From Saccharothrix saharensis (GTDB lineage: Bacteria; Actinomycetota; Actinomycetes; Mycobacteriales; Pseudonocardiaceae): 64,000 nucleotides of DNA. A program made the position numbers and the translations under genes. The stretch covers positions 5,901,386 through 5,965,385 of the forward strand of contig NZ_VFPP01000001.1 of the NCBI RefSeq assembly GCF_006716745.1. The letters run 5' to 3'. Below are positions 25,046 to 33,480 of this stretch, one piece after another. The notes beneath the pieces were generated by a model. It did not search any database, was not told where the DNA came from, and was given only the letters and a program-made list of their open reading frames with translations. Within the stretch, counting starts at the first letter, position 1, and each line of letters begins with the position of its first letter.

Positions 25046-27108
25046 CGGTCACCTGGTCCACCGGCGCGATCAGGCTGCTGCTCACGCACGGCGACGACCG
25101 GCCGGTGAGCCTGCTCTCGCTGCGCCCCGACGGGCCGGTCGAGGGGGTCGGCGTGCCGCTGGTCGAGGTCCAGGCCATCGGGCACGGTCGGTTCCCCGGC
25201 AGCCACCGCTACGCCGACACCACGATCGGAGCGCGCCTGCGCTACCGCTCGCACAGCGCGTCCGCGGACGAGCTGCGGGTCGTGCAGCACGACCCGGTGA
25301 GCGGGCTGGTGGTGACGTCGGTGTTCCAGGGCGTCGCCGGCGTGCCCGCGGTGCGGACGTGGACCGAGGTGGCGGTGGAGGGCGAGCCGGTCCAGCTCCA
25401 GGCCGTGACGTCGCTGTCCACCGGGGCGTTCCTGGTGGACTCGGGCCGTTCGGTGGACGAGGTGGACCTGGTGCACGCCGACTCCGACTGGGTCGCCGAG
25501 TCGCGCTGGCACCGCACGCCGCTGCGCGAGGCCGGCCTGGTGGCGATGGACCCGACCGTGCACGACCACGCGTCGCGCAGCCGGTTCGCGCTGACGTCGC
25601 GCAGCTCGTGGTCCACCGGCGAGCACCTGCCCACCGGCGTGCTGGTGGCGCGGGACGACAGCTGGGCGCTCGCGTGGCAGATCGAGCACAACGGCGCGTG
25701 GCACTTCGAGGTGGGGGAGACCGTCGCCGGCGCGTACCTGGCGCTGCTGGGGCCGAGCGACGGTGAGCACCAGTGGGGCCGCGTGGTGTCCGAGGACGAC
25801 GGCTTCACCACCGTGCCCGTGTCGGTGGCGATCGCCGCCGGCGGCGTGGACGAGGCGATCGGCGCGTTGACCCGGCAGCGGCGGGCGACGTTGCGCAACC
25901 GGCGCGCGCCCGAGCTGCCGGTGGTCTTCAACGACTACATGAACACCCTCATGGGCGACCCGACCACGGAGAAGCTGCTGCCGCTGATCGACGCGGCGGC
26001 CTCGGTGGGCGCGGACTACTTCTGCGTCGACGCCGGCTGGTACGACGAGGACGGCGGGTGGTGGGACAGCGTCGGCGAGTGGCGGCCGTCGCGGACCCGG
26101 TTCCCCGGCGGGTTCGGCGAGGTCGCCGACCACGTCCGGGCGCGCGGGATGGTGCCCGGCATCTGGTTGGAGCCCGAGGTCGTCGGCGTGCGGTCGGCGA
26201 TGGCCCGGTCGTTGCCGGACGAGGCCTTCTTCCAGCGCCAGGGCGCGCGGGTGGGCGAGCACGGCCGGTTCCACCTCGACTTCCGGCACCCGGCGGCGGT
26301 GCGGCACGTGGACGAGGTGGTCGACCGGCTGGTCGAGGAGTTCGGCATCGGCTACATCAAGCTGGACTACAACATCATGCCCGGCGCGGGCACCGACGTC
26401 GGTGGGGTGGCGCCCGGTGACGGTCTGCTCCGGCACAACCGGGCGCACCTGGCCTGGTTGGACGCGCTGCTGGCCCGGCACCCCGGGCTGCTGCTGGAGA
26501 ACTGCGCGTCCGGGGCCATGCGGATGGACTACGCGATGCTGTCGCGGTTGCACGTCCAGTCCACCTCGGACCAGCAGAACCCGTTGCTGTACCCGCCGAT
26601 CGCCGCCGCCGCGCCCGCGTCCGTGCTGCCGGAGCAGGCCGGGAACTGGGCCTGCGCGCAGCCGGGGATGACGCCCGCGGAGGCGGCGTTCACGCTGGCC
26701 ACCGGCGTGCTGGGCCGGCTTTACCTGGCGGGGCGGGTGGACCTGATGGACGACGGGCGACGCGCTCTGGTCCGCGAGGCGGTGACCGTCCACAAGGGAC
26801 TGCGGCCGGAGATCGCCGCCTCGGTCCCGTTCTGGCCGCTGGGCCTGACCGACCGCACCGGTCCGTGGGTGGCGCAGGGGTTGCGTGCGGCGGCGAACAG
26901 CTACGTGACCGCGTGGCGGCTGCCCGACGCCCCGCCGGACGTCGAGCTGCCCGTGCCGCACCTGCGCGGCCGGGGCGTCGTGGTGTCGCCGGTGTTCCCG
27001 GTGGTGTCGCCGGAGTGGGCCTTCGAGTGGCACGCGGAACGCGGGGTGCTGCGTGCCACCCACAGCGGCGGCACGCCTTCGGCGGTGGTCGTGCGGCTGG
27101 GCTCCTGA
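25042..27108 (+). CDS. GH36-type alpha-galactosidase (cytoplasmic)
   Basis: This 688-residue glycoside hydrolase has no signal peptide and starts at ATG 25042, overlapping the ATPase stop (ATGA). An N-terminal beta-sandwich is followed by the barrel: VVFNDYMNTLMGDPTTEKL, CVDAGWYDEDGGWW, GIWLEPEVVG, nucleophile Asp442 in YIKLDYN and acid/base Asp510 in STSDQQNP. These motifs place it in GH36/clan GH-D, distinct from the MelA-like second copy at 31242-33359. It would remove alpha-1,6-galactosyl side groups from imported oligosaccharides. Being the last gene of the importer operon links transport directly to hydrolysis. Confidence 0.92.
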   Translation: MTVTWSTGAIRLLLTHGDDRPVSLLSLRPDGPVEGVGVPLVEVQAIGHGRFPGSHRYADTTIGARLRYRSHSASADELRVVQHDPVSGLVVTSVFQGVAGVPAVRTWTEVAVEGEPVQLQAVTSLSTGAFLVDSGRSVDEVDLVHADSDWVAESRWHRTPLREAGLVAMDPTVHDHASRSRFALTSRSSWSTGEHLPTGVLVARDDSWALAWQIEHNGAWHFEVGETVAGAYLALLGPSDGEHQWGRVVSEDDGFTTVPVSVAIAAGGVDEAIGALTRQRRATLRNRRAPELPVVFNDYMNTLMGDPTTEKLLPLIDAAASVGADYFCVDAGWYDEDGGWWDSVGEWRPSRTRFPGGFGEVADHVRARGMVPGIWLEPEVVGVRSAMARSLPDEAFFQRQGARVGEHGRFHLDFRHPAAVRHVDEVVDRLVEEFGIGYIKLDYNIMPGAGTDVGGVAPGDGLLRHNRAHLAWLDALLARHPGLLLENCASGAMRMDYAMLSRLHVQSTSDQQNPLLYPPIAAAAPASVLPEQAGNWACAQPGMTPAEAAFTLATGVLGRLYLAGRVDLMDDGRRALVREAVTVHKGLRPEIAASVPFWPLGLTDRTGPWVAQGLRAAANSYVTAWRLPDAPPDVELPVPHLRGRGVVVSPVFPVVSPEWAFEWHAERGVLRATHSGGTPSAVVVRLGS

Positions 27109-27114
27109 CCGGCG

Positions 27115-27648
27115 TCAGGGCAGCCGGGGCTCGACCAGTTCGGCGACCCGCATGGCCAACGGGCACGGGTCCTCGGTCGGGCTGCCCGAGTTCAGCACCA
27201 CGTCGACCCGGGACGACGCCGTGACGCCGAGGAAGATCCCGCAGCTGCCGGTCGCGCCCACGGACTGCTTGGCCTGGTGCCGGCCGACCACCAGCTCCCG
27301 CACCACGTTGCCGTTGGACTGGACCTGGTCCAGGCCGGACGTGGTCCGGATGCCGACGCCGAGCAGCGCCTGCTCCGGCGAGAAGGTGCACACCCGCGCC
27401 GCGCCGAGCTGCTCCACCACCGGCTCGGCGGTCTGCGCCCCGGTGATCTGCTCGGCCTCCGCCTTGGTGAGCAGGCCGCACGGGTCCAGGCCGTCCAGCG
27501 GGCCGCCCCGCGACGGCCCGACCGCGGGCGCGGTGGTGGGGAGCGCCGAACCGCCGGAGGTCGGGGCGGCCGGGCTCTCGGCGGGTCCGCCGCAGGCGAC
27601 GGTCGAGAGCAGGACCGCGACGGCGGCCAGCGTGGTGCGAGGGTTCAC
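27115..27648 (-). CDS. DUF3558 lipoprotein
   Basis: This 177-residue secreted protein starts at GTG 27648 behind GGGGAA. It has a signal sequence ending in the lipobox STVAC and a Ser/Thr/Pro/Ala-rich spacer. The DUF3558 domain begins DPCGLLTKAEAEQITG, has paired cysteines (CGLL, VCTF, GSCGIF, DPCPLA) and ends AMRVAELVEPRLP. Function is unknown; the family is confined to actinobacteria and often sits near ESX genes. It heads the distal end of the ESX-associated block and converges on the galactosidase gene with a 6-bp gap. A CebR-like site lies about 120 bp upstream. Confidence 0.88.
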   Translation of the reverse strand: MNPRTTLAAVAVLLSTVACGGPAESPAAPTSGGSALPTTAPAVGPSRGGPLDGLDPCGLLTKAEAEQITGAQTAEPVVEQLGAARVCTFSPEQALLGVGIRTTSGLDQVQSNGNVVRELVVGRHQAKQSVGATGSCGIFLGVTASSRVDVVLNSGSPTEDPCPLAMRVAELVEPRLP

Positions 27649-27769
27649 TGGGTCGTTCCCCGGTCGGTCAGGGCGGGAGGGCGCGCCGCCGGCGTTCCGG
27701 TCGGTCCTCGCCCCGGTGACGCTCACGACCGGGACCGACACTTCCGTGCGCCGACCGTAGCGCACGTTC

Positions 27770-27783
27770 TGGGAGCGCTACCA
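27770..27783. promoter_or_regulatory. CebR-like operator upstream of the DUF3558 gene
   Basis: TGGGAGCGCTACCA differs at one position from the CebR consensus TGGGAGCGCTCCCA. It sits in the 168-bp gap between the PPE-like gene and the DUF3558 gene. Regulation of a DUF3558 lipoprotein by a cellobiose repressor would be unexpected, so the site may be fortuitous or serve another LacI-family protein. Confidence 0.5.
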
Positions 27784-27816
27784 GACCGTTGTTCCCCCGT
27801 CGGGGCGGCACGGGGG

Positions 27817-29271
27817 TCAGTCGGCCTCCGACCAGTCGCCGATCACCGGCGGTGCGGTCGCCTCCCCGCTGCCGAACAGGGCTTCGGGATCGGGTTCGAG
27901 CAGGTAGGACGGCGTCTGGTGCTCGGAGTCCTCCTCGCCGCGGCCGGCGGCCGGCCCGGCTGCCGGCCCGCCGACCAAGCCCGCACCTCCGGGTCGACCA
28001 CCTCGCCCGCCCGCTTCGCCGTGCGTGCCACCGGCCGCGCCACCGGGCCCGCGCACGCCCGTTCCGGGCCCTCCGGGCAACCCGCCACCACCAGGCCCCC
28101 GCACGCCCGTTCCCGGCCCACCCGGCAACCCGCCGCCGGGCACCCGCCCGCCGACACCTGCGCCGCCACTCGGCCCGCCCCGTCCCGTGCCCGCCCCACC
28201 GCGTCCCGTGCCCGGTCGACTCCCCGGAACACCCGTCATGCCCACCGCCGCCGGACCTCCGGGGCCGGCCCCGCCCGCCGGACCGCCCGGGAGACCGTCC
28301 CGGCCACCCGGCGTGAGCGGGCTCGAACCGTTGCCGCTGGGGTTGGTCGTCCCACCCGCGGGACTCGCGGCACCGGGGTCCGATCCCGTGGCGGCGACAC
28401 CGGTCGCGTCACCGACCGCCGGTGGCGGCGGCACGGCCGCGCGTGTGCCCGGCACCCCAGCGGGCGGCCGGCCCGGCGACGGCTCACCGCGCGGCGGGGC
28501 GGCCGGAGGTGGCGCGAACGCGGGCTGGGCGGCGGCCGTTTGCGCCACAGTCCGGTCGTACACCTCCACCGCCCGCGCCGCCTGCCGGTGCTCCTCCTGC
28601 TGCCGGGCGAACTCGGCGCGGTCCGCCGCCGCCTGGGTCGCCAGCGCGACCGGGTCGGTGATGGTCATCAGCCGCCGGTTCGCCGCCGCCACGTCGAACG
28701 GCTCGTCGGGCGGTGGCGGCACGGTCGCCCTGGCGGTGGCCAGCGCCCTCGACTGCTGCGCGAACAGCGTGCCCGCCATCTGCGCCGCGACCGCCGTCTC
28801 ACCGGCCTTGCGCGCCAGGTCGGCCATCGCCCGCCGCGCCCGGTCACCGGCCTTGCCGGTCCAGTCCGGCTCGCTGTCGGCGATCGCCTTCGCGATGGCG
28901 TCGTTGAACTCGACCAGCTCGTTGCCCAGCGAGGTCCACAGGTCGCCGTGCTCGCCGACGCGCCCGGGATCGCCGCCGACGTGCACTCCCTCGTGCAGCT
29001 CGCGGTGGGAGATGCCGAGGTAGTCGACACCGGGCTCCGGCGGCGCGGTGCGCGTCATCACCTGTCCTTTGAGCTGGGCGGCCTGGGCGTCGAGCAGGTC
29101 GTCCACCTTCCCGCCGCCGAGCAGGTGGGCCACGTACGGGCCGAACGGCCCGAAGCGCTCGTACTCCCGCTCGACCTGCTCCCGCACTTCCTTGCCGGTG
29201 GCCACCTTGGCGTGGGGCGCGAGGTCGTACTCGTCGTAGACGGACGGTCTTCCGGGTGCTCCCTCGTTCAT
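27817..29271 (-). CDS. PPE/WXG-like ESX-associated protein with long Gly/Pro-rich tail
   Basis: This 484-residue protein starts at ATG 29271 behind GGAGGGAC. Residues about 75-200 are predicted helical, with LGISHRELHEGV, LGNELVEFNDAIAKAI and DSEPDWTGKAGDRARRAM containing a WTG turn, as in the helical hairpins of PPE and WXG100 proteins secreted by type VII systems. After about residue 215 the protein becomes low-complexity: A/P-rich, then G/P/R-rich with repeated PGTGVRGPGG units, ending in an acidic segment (LLEPDPEALFGSGEA). It lies between two DUF3558 genes, near an EspG-like gene. It is probably an ESX substrate or chaperone-bound surface protein; no core ESX ATPase or membrane gene is in the window. 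Confidence 0.8.
   Translation of the reverse strand: MNEGAPGRPSVYDEYDLAPHAKVATGKEVREQVEREYERFGPFGPYVAHLLGGGKVDDLLDAQAAQLKGQVMTRTAPPEPGVDYLGISHRELHEGVHVGGDPGRVGEHGDLWTSLGNELVEFNDAIAKAIADSEPDWTGKAGDRARRAMADLARKAGETAVAAQMAGTLFAQQSRALATARATVPPPPDEPFDVAAANRRLMTITDPVALATQAAADRAEFARQQEEHRQAARAVEVYDRTVAQTAAAQPAFAPPPAAPPRGEPSPGRPPAGVPGTRAAVPPPPAVGDATGVAATGSDPGAASPAGGTTNPSGNGSSPLTPGGRDGLPGGPAGGAGPGGPAAVGMTGVPGSRPGTGRGGAGTGRGGPSGGAGVGGRVPGGGLPGGPGTGVRGPGGGGLPGGPGTGVRGPGGAAGGTHGEAGGRGGRPGGAGLVGGPAAGPAAGRGEEDSEHQTPSYLLEPDPEALFGSGEATAPPVIGDWSEAD
28053..28134. repeat. Tandem 48-bp-period repeat within the PPE-like gene
   Basis: Two 34-bp segments (28053-28086 and 28101-28134) are near-identical (three mismatches) at a 48-bp period and encode the repeated GLPGGPGTGVRGPGG units. 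It is an in-frame coding repeat prone to length change. Confidence 0.75.
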
Positions 29272-29291
29272 CGCTGTCCCTCCCCGGACGG

Positions 29292-29831
29292 TCACGGCAG
29301 CTTCGGCTCCACCAGTTCGGCGAGCCGCTGCGCCGGTCCGCACTCCTGCGTGCCGGTCTTGGGCTGCGCCGTGATGTCCACCCGGGACGACTCGGTCACC
29401 CCGAGGACGACGAAGCAGGTGCCGCCCTGGCTGACCCACGCCTTCACCGGGTGGCCGCCGATGGTCAGGTCGGTCACCGGACCGGTGGCGTTCACCCCGG
29501 TCAGCCCCACGTTGGTGCGGATGTCGACGACCAGCAGCCGCTTGTCCACCTCGTACTCGCAGCTCCGGGCGGTGCCCAGGTCGTTGCGCCGGGGTTCCCC
29601 GTCGAGCGCGCCCAGGGCCCGCTCGACGTCCTCGGCGGTGACCAGGCCGCACGGGTCCGCGTCGTCCAGTGCGGCCGGTGCGCCGGCCGGGGTGGTCCCC
29701 GTCGAGGTCGACGGTGGGGTTCCCGCGCCCGCGTTCGGCGACGGCTTGCCCTCGATGGTGGCGCACGCCGTGACGGCGAAGAACGCCGCCGCGGCCAGGC
29801 CGATCACGGCTATCCGGGAGTCCACGGCCAC
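29292..29831 (-). CDS. DUF3558 lipoprotein (second copy)
   Basis: This 179-residue secreted protein has a signal sequence ending in lipobox AVTAC (Cys about 23), a Ser/Thr/Pro-rich spacer and a DUF3558 domain: DPCGLVTAEDVERALG, RSCEYEV, GGTCFVVLGVTESSRVDI and the ending RLAELVEPKLP. It resembles the copy at 27115-27648 throughout the domain, so the two probably arose by duplication around the PPE-like gene. It lies 20 bp upstream of the PPE-like gene and 10 bp downstream of the next gene, in one operon. Function unknown. Confidence 0.88.
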   Translation of the reverse strand: MAVDSRIAVIGLAAAAFFAVTACATIEGKPSPNAGAGTPPSTSTGTTPAGAPAALDDADPCGLVTAEDVERALGALDGEPRRNDLGTARSCEYEVDKRLLVVDIRTNVGLTGVNATGPVTDLTIGGHPVKAWVSQGGTCFVVLGVTESSRVDITAQPKTGTQECGPAQRLAELVEPKLP

Positions 29832-29841
29832 TTCCTCGCGG

Positions 29842-30243
29842 TCAGGCGGAGAGGATCGGTCCGCCGGCGTCGGTGACGCCGTGCTCGGCGCCCTGGTCGG
29901 TGGTGCGGTAGAGGTCCATCGCCTGCACGACCTGGTCGCGCAGCAGTGCCAGGTCGGTGGTGAACCGGCGCAGCGCGGGCACGAACCCCTGGTCGGGGTC
30001 GGAGGCGATGGTCGCCAGGAACGGCTTGTAGACCCGCGCGGCCGGTGTCGTGCCCAGCGGTGGCTCCTGGGCGAGGCGGTCGGCGGTCTGGATGGCCCGC
30101 TCCGACTGCGCCTGGATGCGGTCGATCGCCTCGATGAGCGCCGCGCCGCCCTTCGCGCTGACGACGAAGCCGGCCCCGACCGCGGCGCCGAAGTCGGCGA
30201 CCGCGGTGCCCATGCCGCTGATCCCGGCGACGATCGCGTCCAT
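29842..30243 (-). CDS. Small helical ESX-associated protein
   Basis: This 133-residue protein starts at ATG 30243 behind a strong AGGAGGAG site. It is mostly helical, with a glycine/alanine-rich N-terminus (MDAIVAGISGMGTAVADFGA), a region of regular hydrophobic spacing and a polar C-terminus. There is no WXG motif and no signal peptide. I do not recognise a named family. Its position between an EspG-like gene and the DUF3558/PPE-like genes suggests a small ESX-type protein. Confidence 0.65.
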   Translation of the reverse strand: MDAIVAGISGMGTAVADFGAAVGAGFVVSAKGGAALIEAIDRIQAQSERAIQTADRLAQEPPLGTTPAARVYKPFLATIASDPDQGFVPALRRFTTDLALLRDQVVQAMDLYRTTDQGAEHGVTDAGGPILSA

Positions 30244-30340
30244 GGTGATCACTCCTCCTGGTGATGCCCCACGTGGCGTGCTCCGGCAGGGTTGATCTGT
30301 ACCGCTTCCGCGCCGAATCCGCGCGATTTCCCGGTCGAAT

Positions 30341-31102
30341 TCACTCGGTAAGGTTAATGAGAGCCCGGAGCCGGCGTTCCAGGTACCGGTGGTCAACGGG
30401 AGTGCACGTGGCATTCGGCCGACCGTCTGAATCGACGCCCGGCAGAATGGCGTACCGGCCGGCCTCGGTGTCGAGGTAGGTGAACGCACCCGATTCTACT
30501 TCCCGGTGCCCGTTGAGCGTGGTGGCGCTGAAGTGGCCCGCGCCGGTGCGGGGTCGCCGCATCATCTCCGCCGCCGCGGACCCGGCGGTGGCCGCCGGTC
30601 GCACGCCCGAGGTGAACCGGAACTGGGAGAAGTCCTCGTCGGGCCGGCGCGGCGGTGGCGCGGTCACGACGACCGACGAGCCGGGACCGGGGCGCAGGTC
30701 CGGCAACAGGTCGACCAGGGCCCGCACGACGGTGTCCGACGAGTGCCGGTGGAATGCGATGACGTCACCTCGTTGCACCGCAAGGACTCCGTCCCGCCCG
30801 TCGGACGCCGCGCGCGCGACCAGCGGGGCGTCCCGGACGGTGCCGACCAGCGCGATGCCCAGCGGCGCCTCGGCGAACAGCCGGAGCCGCTCGACCAGGG
30901 CGGGCGCGAACTCGGCGCCGCGCACCAGGTCCCGTGCCGCCAGGTCCCGGTGCACCGCTTCGACCAGCGCTACGCGTTCCTCGATGGTCGCGCCGCCGTG
31001 CCCCATGGTGAAGGGAAATCGGCGCAAATCGAGTTCCAGCGCGTCGCCCACCGCGTCCAATTCCGCGATCGAACAAACGATGTGCCCACCCACGACCGGC
31101 AT
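30341..31102 (-). CDS. ESX secretion-associated protein, EspG-like
   Basis: This protein of about 253 residues resembles the EspG family of chaperones that bind PE/PPE proteins for type VII secretion. It has an N-terminal LDAVGDALELDLRRFPF segment, a central beta-rich region (LRLFAEAPLGIALVGTV, VLAVQRGDVIAFHRHSSDTV) and a C-terminal GAFTYLDTEAGRYAILPGVD followed by the VDHRYLERRLRALI helix. The start is ATG 31102 or, better spaced from the AAAGGGGG site, GTG 31093. It is the first gene of the ESX-associated block and probably serves the PPE-like protein encoded downstream. Confidence 0.8.
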   Translation of the reverse strand: MPVVGGHIVCSIAELDAVGDALELDLRRFPFTMGHGGATIEERVALVEAVHRDLAARDLVRGAEFAPALVERLRLFAEAPLGIALVGTVRDAPLVARAASDGRDGVLAVQRGDVIAFHRHSSDTVVRALVDLLPDLRPGPGSSVVVTAPPPRRPDEDFSQFRFTSGVRPAATAGSAAAEMMRRPRTGAGHFSATTLNGHREVESGAFTYLDTEAGRYAILPGVDSDGRPNATCTPVDHRYLERRLRALINLTE

Positions 31103-31184
31103 ACCCCCTTTTGTCCCACCGGTCCATGCTGGCAGCGGTGATCGGGCGGGGGACCGCAGAATTCGGGCGAACGGGTTCGGCAAA

Positions 31185-31217
31185 CGAGTGCCGCACGCCT
31201 CGGGCGTGCGGCACTCG
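31185..31217 (-). terminator. Hairpin terminator after the second galactosidase gene
   Basis: A perfect 14-bp stem (CGAGTGCCGCACGC at 31185-31198 with 31204-31217) and 5-nt loop lie 24 bp past the galactosidase stop on the minus strand and upstream of the EspG-like gene. It separates the sugar gene from the ESX-associated operon. Confidence 0.75.
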
Positions 31218-31241
31218 GGTGGAATGGCGAGTCGAATCCGG

Positions 31242-33359
31242 TCAGACGGCCGTCGCGCGCAGCAGCACCAATCGCTCCGGGTGCAGTACGGGGGCCTGCA
31301 CACCCGCCGTGGTCAGCACCCGGCCCGGCAGCGTCACGCCGTCCCGCCACCACGGCAGGCGCACGCCCCAGTTGTCGGCGTTGCCGTCCGGCACGTCACC
31401 GGGCGCGAGGGGGCGCACGTGGTAGGTCCGCTCGTCGGGCAGGCCCGGCAGTCGCACCGGCCCCGGCGGGTAGAGCTGGGACGTGGCCACCGCGACGATG
31501 GCGAACACGGCGTCCGCCCCGTCCTCCGCGACCACCCCGTGCACCTGGATCGCCGGGTCCGGGTGGTCGCCGTGGACCGCCACGCCGGTGTGCAGCAACG
31601 GTCGCAGCTCCTTGTAGAGCGCCACCCACGACCGCAGCCGCTCCAGGTCGGCCTCGGACGCCGCCGTCAGGTCCCACTCGATGCCGAAGTGCCCGAACAG
31701 CGCCGTCCCCGCCCGGAAGTCGATCGGGTGCTGCCGGTGCGTCGTGTGCGACGTGCCCGCGCCCACGTGCGTGCCCATCAGCTCCAGCGGGATCAGCGCG
31801 TTCGTCCACCGCTGCGTCGACTGCCGCTCCAGCGCGTCGATGCAGTCCGACACCCACACCCGGTCGGTGCGCTCCAGGACCTCCAGGTCCACCCGCGCGC
31901 CACCGGACGAGCACGACTCGATCTCCACGCCGGGGTGGCGCCGCCGCAGCTCGTCCAGCAGCCGGTAGACGGCCAGCGTCTGGCCGTGCACGCCCGCGCG
32001 TCCCGTCGGCCGGTGCCCGGCGTCCACCAGGTCGCGGTTGTGGTCCCACTTCAGGTAGGACACCGGGTACTCGGTCAGCAGCGCGTCGAGCCGTTCCAGG
32101 ATGTAAGCGAACGCCTCGGGTCGCGCCAGGTCGAGCACCTGCTGGGACCGCGCCGGCCGCGGCAGCCGGTCGCCCGCCGCCATCAGCCAGTCCGGGTGCG
32201 CCCGCGCCAGCTCCGAGTCCGGGTTGACCATCTCCGGCTCGACCCAGATGCCGAACTGGAGGCCGAGTCCGGTCACGTGGTCGGTCAGCGGGCCCAGCCC
32301 GTCCGGCCACGCCTCGTCGGACACGTACCAGTCGCCCAGGCCGCGCTTGTCGTCGCGCCGCGACCCGAACCAGCCGTCGTCCAGCACGAACCGCTCCGCG
32401 CCGACCGCCGCGGCGGCGTCCGCCAGCGCCTTGAGCCGGTCCAGGTCGTGGTCGAAGTACACGGCCTCCCACGTGTTCACCACGACCGGCCGCGGTGACG
32501 TCGGGTGGTGCGGGCGGGCGCGCAGGTGCCGGTGGAACCGCGCGGACACCTCGTCCAACCCGTGCCCGTACGAGGCGTACTGCCACGGCGAGGTGTACGA
32601 CCCGCCCGGCCCGAGCACGACCTCGCCGGACAGCAGCAGCTCGCCGGAGCCCAGCAGCGACACCGGGTGGTAGGTCTTCTCGGCGAACGTGCGGTGGTTG
32701 CCCGACCAGGCCGTGTGCACGGCCCAGATCTCGCCCGACCGGTTGCCGAACCCGGCCGTGCCCGCGGCGAACAGGTACGCCGAGTCGTACCCGGTCCGGC
32801 CGGTCCGGTTCTCGCGCACCCGCAGGCCGTGCGTCCACTGCGTGCGCTGGGGGCTGCGCTCGCGCGCCCACCGCCCGGTGAAGTCGAGGATCTCGACGGC
32901 CTGCGGCGGCACCGGCAGGGTCAGGGTGACCGCGTCCACGGAGAAGTCCGTCGACCCGGTGTTGGTCAGGGTGGCCCGCTGCCGCACGAGCCCGGACGGC
33001 GTCAGCTCGACGACCAGGTCCAGCCCGAGCCCGGCGACCTCGTCCACCGCGCGGACGACCGGACCGTCCACCGACACCACGCGGAACGCGGTCGAGAAGT
33101 CGCGCCCGGCCCGGTTGCCGACGATGCCCGGGGTGCCCAGCCAGCCCGCGCACTGCTCGGGCAGCACGGCCACGTCCACCGGACCGTCCACCGAGAACCC
33201 GATCGGGTGAGGTGCTTGCGCCAGCAGCACCGCGTCCAGCTCTGCCGGGCCGAGTTCGCCGAGGTCGGCGCCCCAGTGGCGCACCCTCGGCAGGGTGCCC
33301 CCGGAGAAGTCGAGCACCAGGCTCACACCCGCCGCCCGCAGGTGCGTCACGTCTGCCAC
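31242..33359 (-). CDS. GH36 alpha-galactosidase
   Basis: This 705-residue cytoplasmic enzyme of the classical GH36 type has an N-terminal beta-supersandwich. The barrel carries VNTWEAVYFDHDLDRL, VLDDGWFGSRRDD, GIWVEPEMVNPDSEL, nucleophile Asp439 in YLKWDHNRD, the CSSGGARVDLEVL loop and acid/base Asp505 in VWVSDCIDALER. Length and motifs match tetrameric GH36 galactosidases acting on melibiose, raffinose and galacto-manno-oligosaccharides. GTG 33359 follows a GAGGAAG site. It is divergent from the beta-mannosidase gene across a 121-bp region with a strong promoter, consistent with joint control. Confidence 0.95.
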   Translation of the reverse strand: MADVTHLRAAGVSLVLDFSGGTLPRVRHWGADLGELGPAELDAVLLAQAPHPIGFSVDGPVDVAVLPEQCAGWLGTPGIVGNRAGRDFSTAFRVVSVDGPVVRAVDEVAGLGLDLVVELTPSGLVRQRATLTNTGSTDFSVDAVTLTLPVPPQAVEILDFTGRWARERSPQRTQWTHGLRVRENRTGRTGYDSAYLFAAGTAGFGNRSGEIWAVHTAWSGNHRTFAEKTYHPVSLLGSGELLLSGEVVLGPGGSYTSPWQYASYGHGLDEVSARFHRHLRARPHHPTSPRPVVVNTWEAVYFDHDLDRLKALADAAAAVGAERFVLDDGWFGSRRDDKRGLGDWYVSDEAWPDGLGPLTDHVTGLGLQFGIWVEPEMVNPDSELARAHPDWLMAAGDRLPRPARSQQVLDLARPEAFAYILERLDALLTEYPVSYLKWDHNRDLVDAGHRPTGRAGVHGQTLAVYRLLDELRRRHPGVEIESCSSGGARVDLEVLERTDRVWVSDCIDALERQSTQRWTNALIPLELMGTHVGAGTSHTTHRQHPIDFRAGTALFGHFGIEWDLTAASEADLERLRSWVALYKELRPLLHTGVAVHGDHPDPAIQVHGVVAEDGADAVFAIVAVATSQLYPPGPVRLPGLPDERTYHVRPLAPGDVPDGNADNWGVRLPWWRDGVTLPGRVLTTAGVQAPVLHPERLVLLRATAV

Positions 33360-33390
33360 TTGTGGTCTTCCTCTCTGGTGGTGATCCTCG

Positions 33391-33419
33391 TTGACTTACT
33401 TTAGTTGCTGGCGTAAGAA
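33391..33419 (+). promoter_or_regulatory. Promoter of the beta-mannosidase operon
   Basis: TTGACT (33391-33396), 17 bp, TAAGAA (33414-33419) form a vegetative-type promoter 61 bp before the mannosidase start. The spacer contains CTTTAGTT, similar to CTTAGTT near the ROK repressor gene, and the arms CTTAC/GTAAG (33396-33400 and 33412-33416) form a small inverted repeat overlapping the -10. Confidence 0.55.
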
Positions 33420-33480
33420 TCGCCATACCTTGGATGTCACACGGCAGAAACCCACCGCCGCCGCCGGGAAAAGAGGAACG

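Noticed and set aside
27115..31102. Complete type VII secretion system
   Set aside because: No EccB, EccC, EccD, EccE or mycosin gene is present; only substrate- and chaperone-like genes are seen.
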